From Promethearchaeota archaeon (lineage in GTDB: Archaea > Asgardarchaeota > Lokiarchaeia > Sigynarchaeales > MK-D1): a DNA stretch of 9,072 nucleotides. The stretch is from NCBI GenBank assembly GCA_016839865.1, contig JAEOTN010000499.1, positions 1 through 9,072 of the forward strand. Direction: 5' to 3'. Below, piece after piece: positions 7,017 to 9,072 of the stretch. The notes below the pieces were generated by a model that worked only from the letters and a program-made list of their open reading frames with translations, did no database searches and was not told the origin of the DNA. The position numbers and the translations under genes were made by a program. Numbering within the stretch: position 1 is the stretch's first letter; the number at the start of each line of letters is the position of its first letter.

Positions 7017-8264
7017 ATGCCAACATTATTAGATCAAGTATTAGATCAATTCACAACTACTGCAAAAATAATGGGAATAGAGGAAAGATTCGTTCGCATT
7101 CTCAGTAAACCAGCCAGAACTGTTATCGTTAATATGCCCATCCGAATGGATGATGGACACCTGCAAATGGTTAAAGGATATAAAGTTCTACACCAAAATA
7201 CCGTTGGTCCAGCTCGTGGAGGTCTGAGAATGGATCCTAACTCTACGGTTAAATGTATTCAAGCGTTAGCAATTATTAATAGTTGGGCTAGTTCACTCGC
7301 GGGGGTTCCAATGGGTGGTTCACATGGTTGTATCGTTGCAGATCCTGATTTAATTTCTGACAAAGAGAAAGAACGAATGGTACGTCGATATACTGCTTCT
7401 GTATCAAGCGTTATTGGACCTGAACAGTCGATTTTATCTCCTGACTTGGGAATCGGGCAAAACTCCATGGCATATATGTTTGATACGTATAGTATGGGAG
7501 TCGGCAAGACTTGTCCAGGCGTCTGCACAGGTAAACCCTTAGAAGTGGGGGGGATTATAGGGAACAACTTAGCTGCTGGTTGGGGTATTGCTGATGTGTT
7601 ACGAGCGGTCGTACGACGTGATCCTGATAAAGATTTGAAGGATGATCCTGTTGTAATTCAAGGTTTAGGTCACGTCGGGAAGAACTTCGCACATACTATC
7701 AACCAATTCGGTGCTAAAATCGTTGCTATTTCAGATTCAAAAACTGGAGTGTATGATCCTGAAGGTCTGGACATTAACGACGTAATCAAATATAAGGAAA
7801 CAAATGGATCACTTATCGACTATGGAAAAGCAGATACAATCACCAATGAAGAAATGTTGACTCTTCCTTGTTATGCATTGGTTCCATGTGCCCGGGAAAG
7901 TCAAATTCGTGGATTGAATGTGGATAAACTACAGTGCGAACTTATCATAGAAGGTGCCAATTCGCCAATAACATATAAAGCAGATAAAATCCTTGAAGAA
8001 AAGGGAGAAATTACAGTAATTCCTGACATTCTTGCTGGTTTAGGCTCTGCCGTTATCAGTTATTTCGAATGGGTACAAGATATTTCCCAATTGAGATGGA
8101 CTGCAACACAAGTATCCAAGGAATTGGAAAAAGTGATTCTTAATTCATTTGATGAAGTCTATCATGTTAAAGAGAATAAAGGTATAACATACCGTCGAGC
8201 GGCTTTAATGGTAGCAATAAAGAGAGTATTACAAGCTAAACGATTGCGGGGAGTATACCCCTAA
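7017..8264 (+). CDS. Glutamate dehydrogenase paralogue lacking catalytic lysines, probably a non-catalytic or regulatory subunit
   Basis: This 415-residue protein is homologous to the preceding enzyme from end to end and shares stretches such as DTYSMGVGKT and SYFEWVQD. The active site is altered: the catalytic lysine of GGAKGG is His103 (GGSHGC), the SWKT lysine is Ala91 (SWAS), the KGG lysine is Arg67 (ARGG), and the NAGG asparagine is Gly341 (GLGS). Asp143, Ser348 and the Rossmann motif GLGHVG (216-221) with Asp240 remain. The normal chemistry seems lost, but fold, oligomer surface and nucleotide binding look intact. The frame is whole and carries a strong Shine-Dalgarno, so it is not a pseudogene. 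A precedent is Thermus thermophilus, where an inactive GDH paralogue regulates the catalytic one in a hetero-oligomer. A changed substrate is the alternative. Confidence 0.9.
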   Translation: MPTLLDQVLDQFTTTAKIMGIEERFVRILSKPARTVIVNMPIRMDDGHLQMVKGYKVLHQNTVGPARGGLRMDPNSTVKCIQALAIINSWASSLAGVPMGGSHGCIVADPDLISDKEKERMVRRYTASVSSVIGPEQSILSPDLGIGQNSMAYMFDTYSMGVGKTCPGVCTGKPLEVGGIIGNNLAAGWGIADVLRAVVRRDPDKDLKDDPVVIQGLGHVGKNFAHTINQFGAKIVAISDSKTGVYDPEGLDINDVIKYKETNGSLIDYGKADTITNEEMLTLPCYALVPCARESQIRGLNVDKLQCELIIEGANSPITYKADKILEEKGEITVIPDILAGLGSAVISYFEWVQDISQLRWTATQVSKELEKVILNSFDEVYHVKENKGITYRRAALMVAIKRVLQAKRLRGVYP

Positions 8265-8267
8265 TCT

Positions 8268-8286
8268 AATTTTTATTCTTTTTTTG
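8268..8286 (+). terminator. T-rich terminator of the gdh operon
   Basis: Just after the stop at 8264 the plus strand has two T-rich runs (AATTTTTATT, then T7 at 8279-8285) with no hairpin, typical of archaeal intrinsic termination. It overlaps the 3' end of the convergent regulator gene, since only 8 bp separate the two stop codons. Confidence 0.5.
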
Positions 8287-8902
8287 AATTATCTTTTTGA
8301 ATTGCTTTTTGACGAGATTCTTTGATAAGATCTTTAAGGAGGTTTGCTTCACCGCTATGAACTAAGCAGCCATCCCGACCACAACCGAATTCACCGAAAA
8401 ATTCTATATCAAAATTAACTGGTAGTATGAGATCTTTTACGGAGGAAATGATATAACTCACATTTACTGTGATAATATCAGGATGGGAACGAAAACACAT
8501 ATCCACCATTCGATCTACCATTCGGATATCAGGTGCAGCGATTAATACAAGGAGATTGGTGTTTCCAGTAAGCTTTAATGCATGTAAAACAAAAGGACAC
8601 TTTTCAATATTTTTGAGGAGATCTCCAACATTCTTAACAAACATTTCAACTTTTGCTAGTTTGATATCTACTTTTTTGAAATTAATTCCAATTTGAGTAT
8701 TAAGCAAATTCTTCCGGCGTAGTTTGATAATACGAGCCCCAACAGCAGGTTGAGATTTATGTACTTTTTCAGATATTTCAGAATGGGTCATCTCAGGATT
8801 GTTTTGAAGTAATTGGATGATTTGTTTATCCACTTCATCGATTTTGAGTTTTTCGTTGAAATTTCCTTTTTTACCACTCTCGTCCTTTTTTGCCATATGC
8901 AT
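8273..8902 (-). CDS. Lrp/AsnC family transcriptional regulator with Cys-containing C-terminal extension
   Basis: The 209-residue protein begins with a lysine-rich tail (1-20), then the AsnC-type winged helix IDEVDKQIIQLLQNNPEMTH...QPAVGARIIKLRRKNLL (21-67), whose recognition helix is about 50-64. An RAM/AsnC ligand-binding domain follows (about 78-152), including KLTGNTNLLVLIAAPD (110-125). Such proteins form dimers or octamers that sense amino acids and repress or activate promoters. The sequence after about 160 is not part of the standard family (usual length about 150): FDIEFFGEFGCGRDGCLVH (164-182) contains a CGRDGC motif, and a charged helix ends the protein. It is convergent with the gdh operon at 8 bp, the best clue to its target. 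Two start codons compete: Met1 (8902) and Met3 (8896); the latter lies 26 bp from the AT-rich box, suiting a leaderless mRNA. Confidence 0.92.
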   Translation of the reverse strand: MHMAKKDESGKKGNFNEKLKIDEVDKQIIQLLQNNPEMTHSEISEKVHKSQPAVGARIIKLRRKNLLNTQIGINFKKVDIKLAKVEMFVKNVGDLLKNIEKCPFVLHALKLTGNTNLLVLIAAPDIRMVDRMVDMCFRSHPDIITVNVSYIISSVKDLILPVNFDIEFFGEFGCGRDGCLVHSGEANLLKDLIKESRQKAIQKDNSKKE

Positions 8903-8930
8903 CAGACTATTGAAGATATTATTTTATTGG
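8902..8930 (-). promoter_or_regulatory. lrp-family gene promoter with gdh-like motif
   Basis: On the minus strand AATAAAATAATAT (8917-8929) is the likely TATA box, about 20-26 bp before the start codons; CTTTATTTAAC (8938-8948) is a second candidate. Between the box and the ATG the plus strand reads TCAGACTATTGAAG (8902-8915), close to TCAGACCTTGAAG (5659-5671) at the gdh promoter. Binding there would cover the transcription start, fitting autorepression. Confidence 0.4.
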
Positions 8931-8975
8931 AGTTAAGTTAAATAAAGATTATTCGATTTTATTGGGATAATAAGC

Positions 8976-9072
8976 GTGACTCCTCGAACAATTACAAACT
9001 ATCTCTTCAGTCAAAATCTTCCATTTAGTTTTCTTGCTAAAATGGGAATTTTCCGCATTTTAGAGGTGTTAC
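8976..9072 (+). CDS. Possible start of a rightward gene, cut by the window edge (weak)
   Basis: A GTG at 8976 opens a frame that stays open to the window end (32 codons: TPRTITNYLFSQNLPFSF..., then AKMGIFRILEVL). An ATG in the same frame lies at 9042. TTAAATAAAG (8938-8947) sits about 33 bp before the GTG and could be its TATA box. No homology is recognised and the frame is too short to be sure; a minus-strand gene tail or plain intergenic DNA are alternatives. Confidence 0.25.
   Translation, partial: MTPRTITNYLFSQNLPFSFLAKMGIFRILEVL

Noticed and set aside
7259..7567. Minus-strand open frame of 102 codons inside the second gdh gene
   Set aside because: The sense strand there is a clearly conserved GDH domain; the antisense frame has no supporting signal.
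7017..8264. Second gdh copy as a pseudogene
   Set aside because: Full length, no frameshift or internal stop, strong Shine-Dalgarno, and specific active-site changes with the rest of the fold preserved.
8469..8696. Plus-strand open frame of 75 codons inside the regulator gene
   Set aside because: Antisense shadow of the RAM domain, with no start signal.
1..9072. CRISPR arrays, tRNA or rRNA genes, insertion sequences, phage genes
   Set aside because: No direct-repeat array, no cloverleaf or rRNA-like stretch and no transposase or integrase motif was seen in the reading.

Overview
The window looks archaeal. It is AT-rich. Several genes have a TATA-like box about 25-33 bp before the start codon with almost no room for a 5' leader (probably leaderless mRNAs), while the second gene of an operon has a strong Shine-Dalgarno sequence. 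The gdh proteins follow the Pyrococcus-type glutamate dehydrogenase pattern closely, and an Lrp/AsnC regulator sits beside them. An Asgard or TACK archaeon would fit, but nothing here fixes the lineage; that is inference.

Left part (1-4291), glycan or glycoconjugate hydrolysis: a leftward pair made of a ceramidase-fold metallohydrolase and a sulfatase cut by the window edge, joined by an ATGA stop/start overlap, diverges from a rightward GH2 beta-mannosidase-type glycosidase. None shows a signal peptide, so all appear cytosolic and may act on imported or recycled sulfated or mannosylated glycoconjugates. The ceramidase-like protein keeps the zinc-site pattern but has Asn where true ceramidases have the catalytic Ser, so its substrate is open.

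Middle part (4300-5737): a leftward DUF1028 protein, convergent with the glycosidase at 8 bp, diverges from a small lysine-rich protein of unknown function. A 197-bp non-coding stretch follows. It carries a pyrimidine-rich tract with CCC triplets about every 10 bp, then a palindrome and a clear TATA box for the next operon.

Right part (5738-9072): two tandem glutamate dehydrogenase genes. The first keeps all catalytic residues. The second has lost at least two of three key lysines but keeps its dinucleotide-binding fold, which suggests a catalytic plus regulatory subunit pair. A convergent Lrp/AsnC regulator with an unusual Cys-rich C-terminal tail ends 8 bp away. A similar sequence (TCAGAC, 1-2 nt, TTGAAG) lies in both the gdh and the lrp promoter, making the regulator a candidate controller of both. 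The last 97 bases may hold the start of a further rightward gene (weak).
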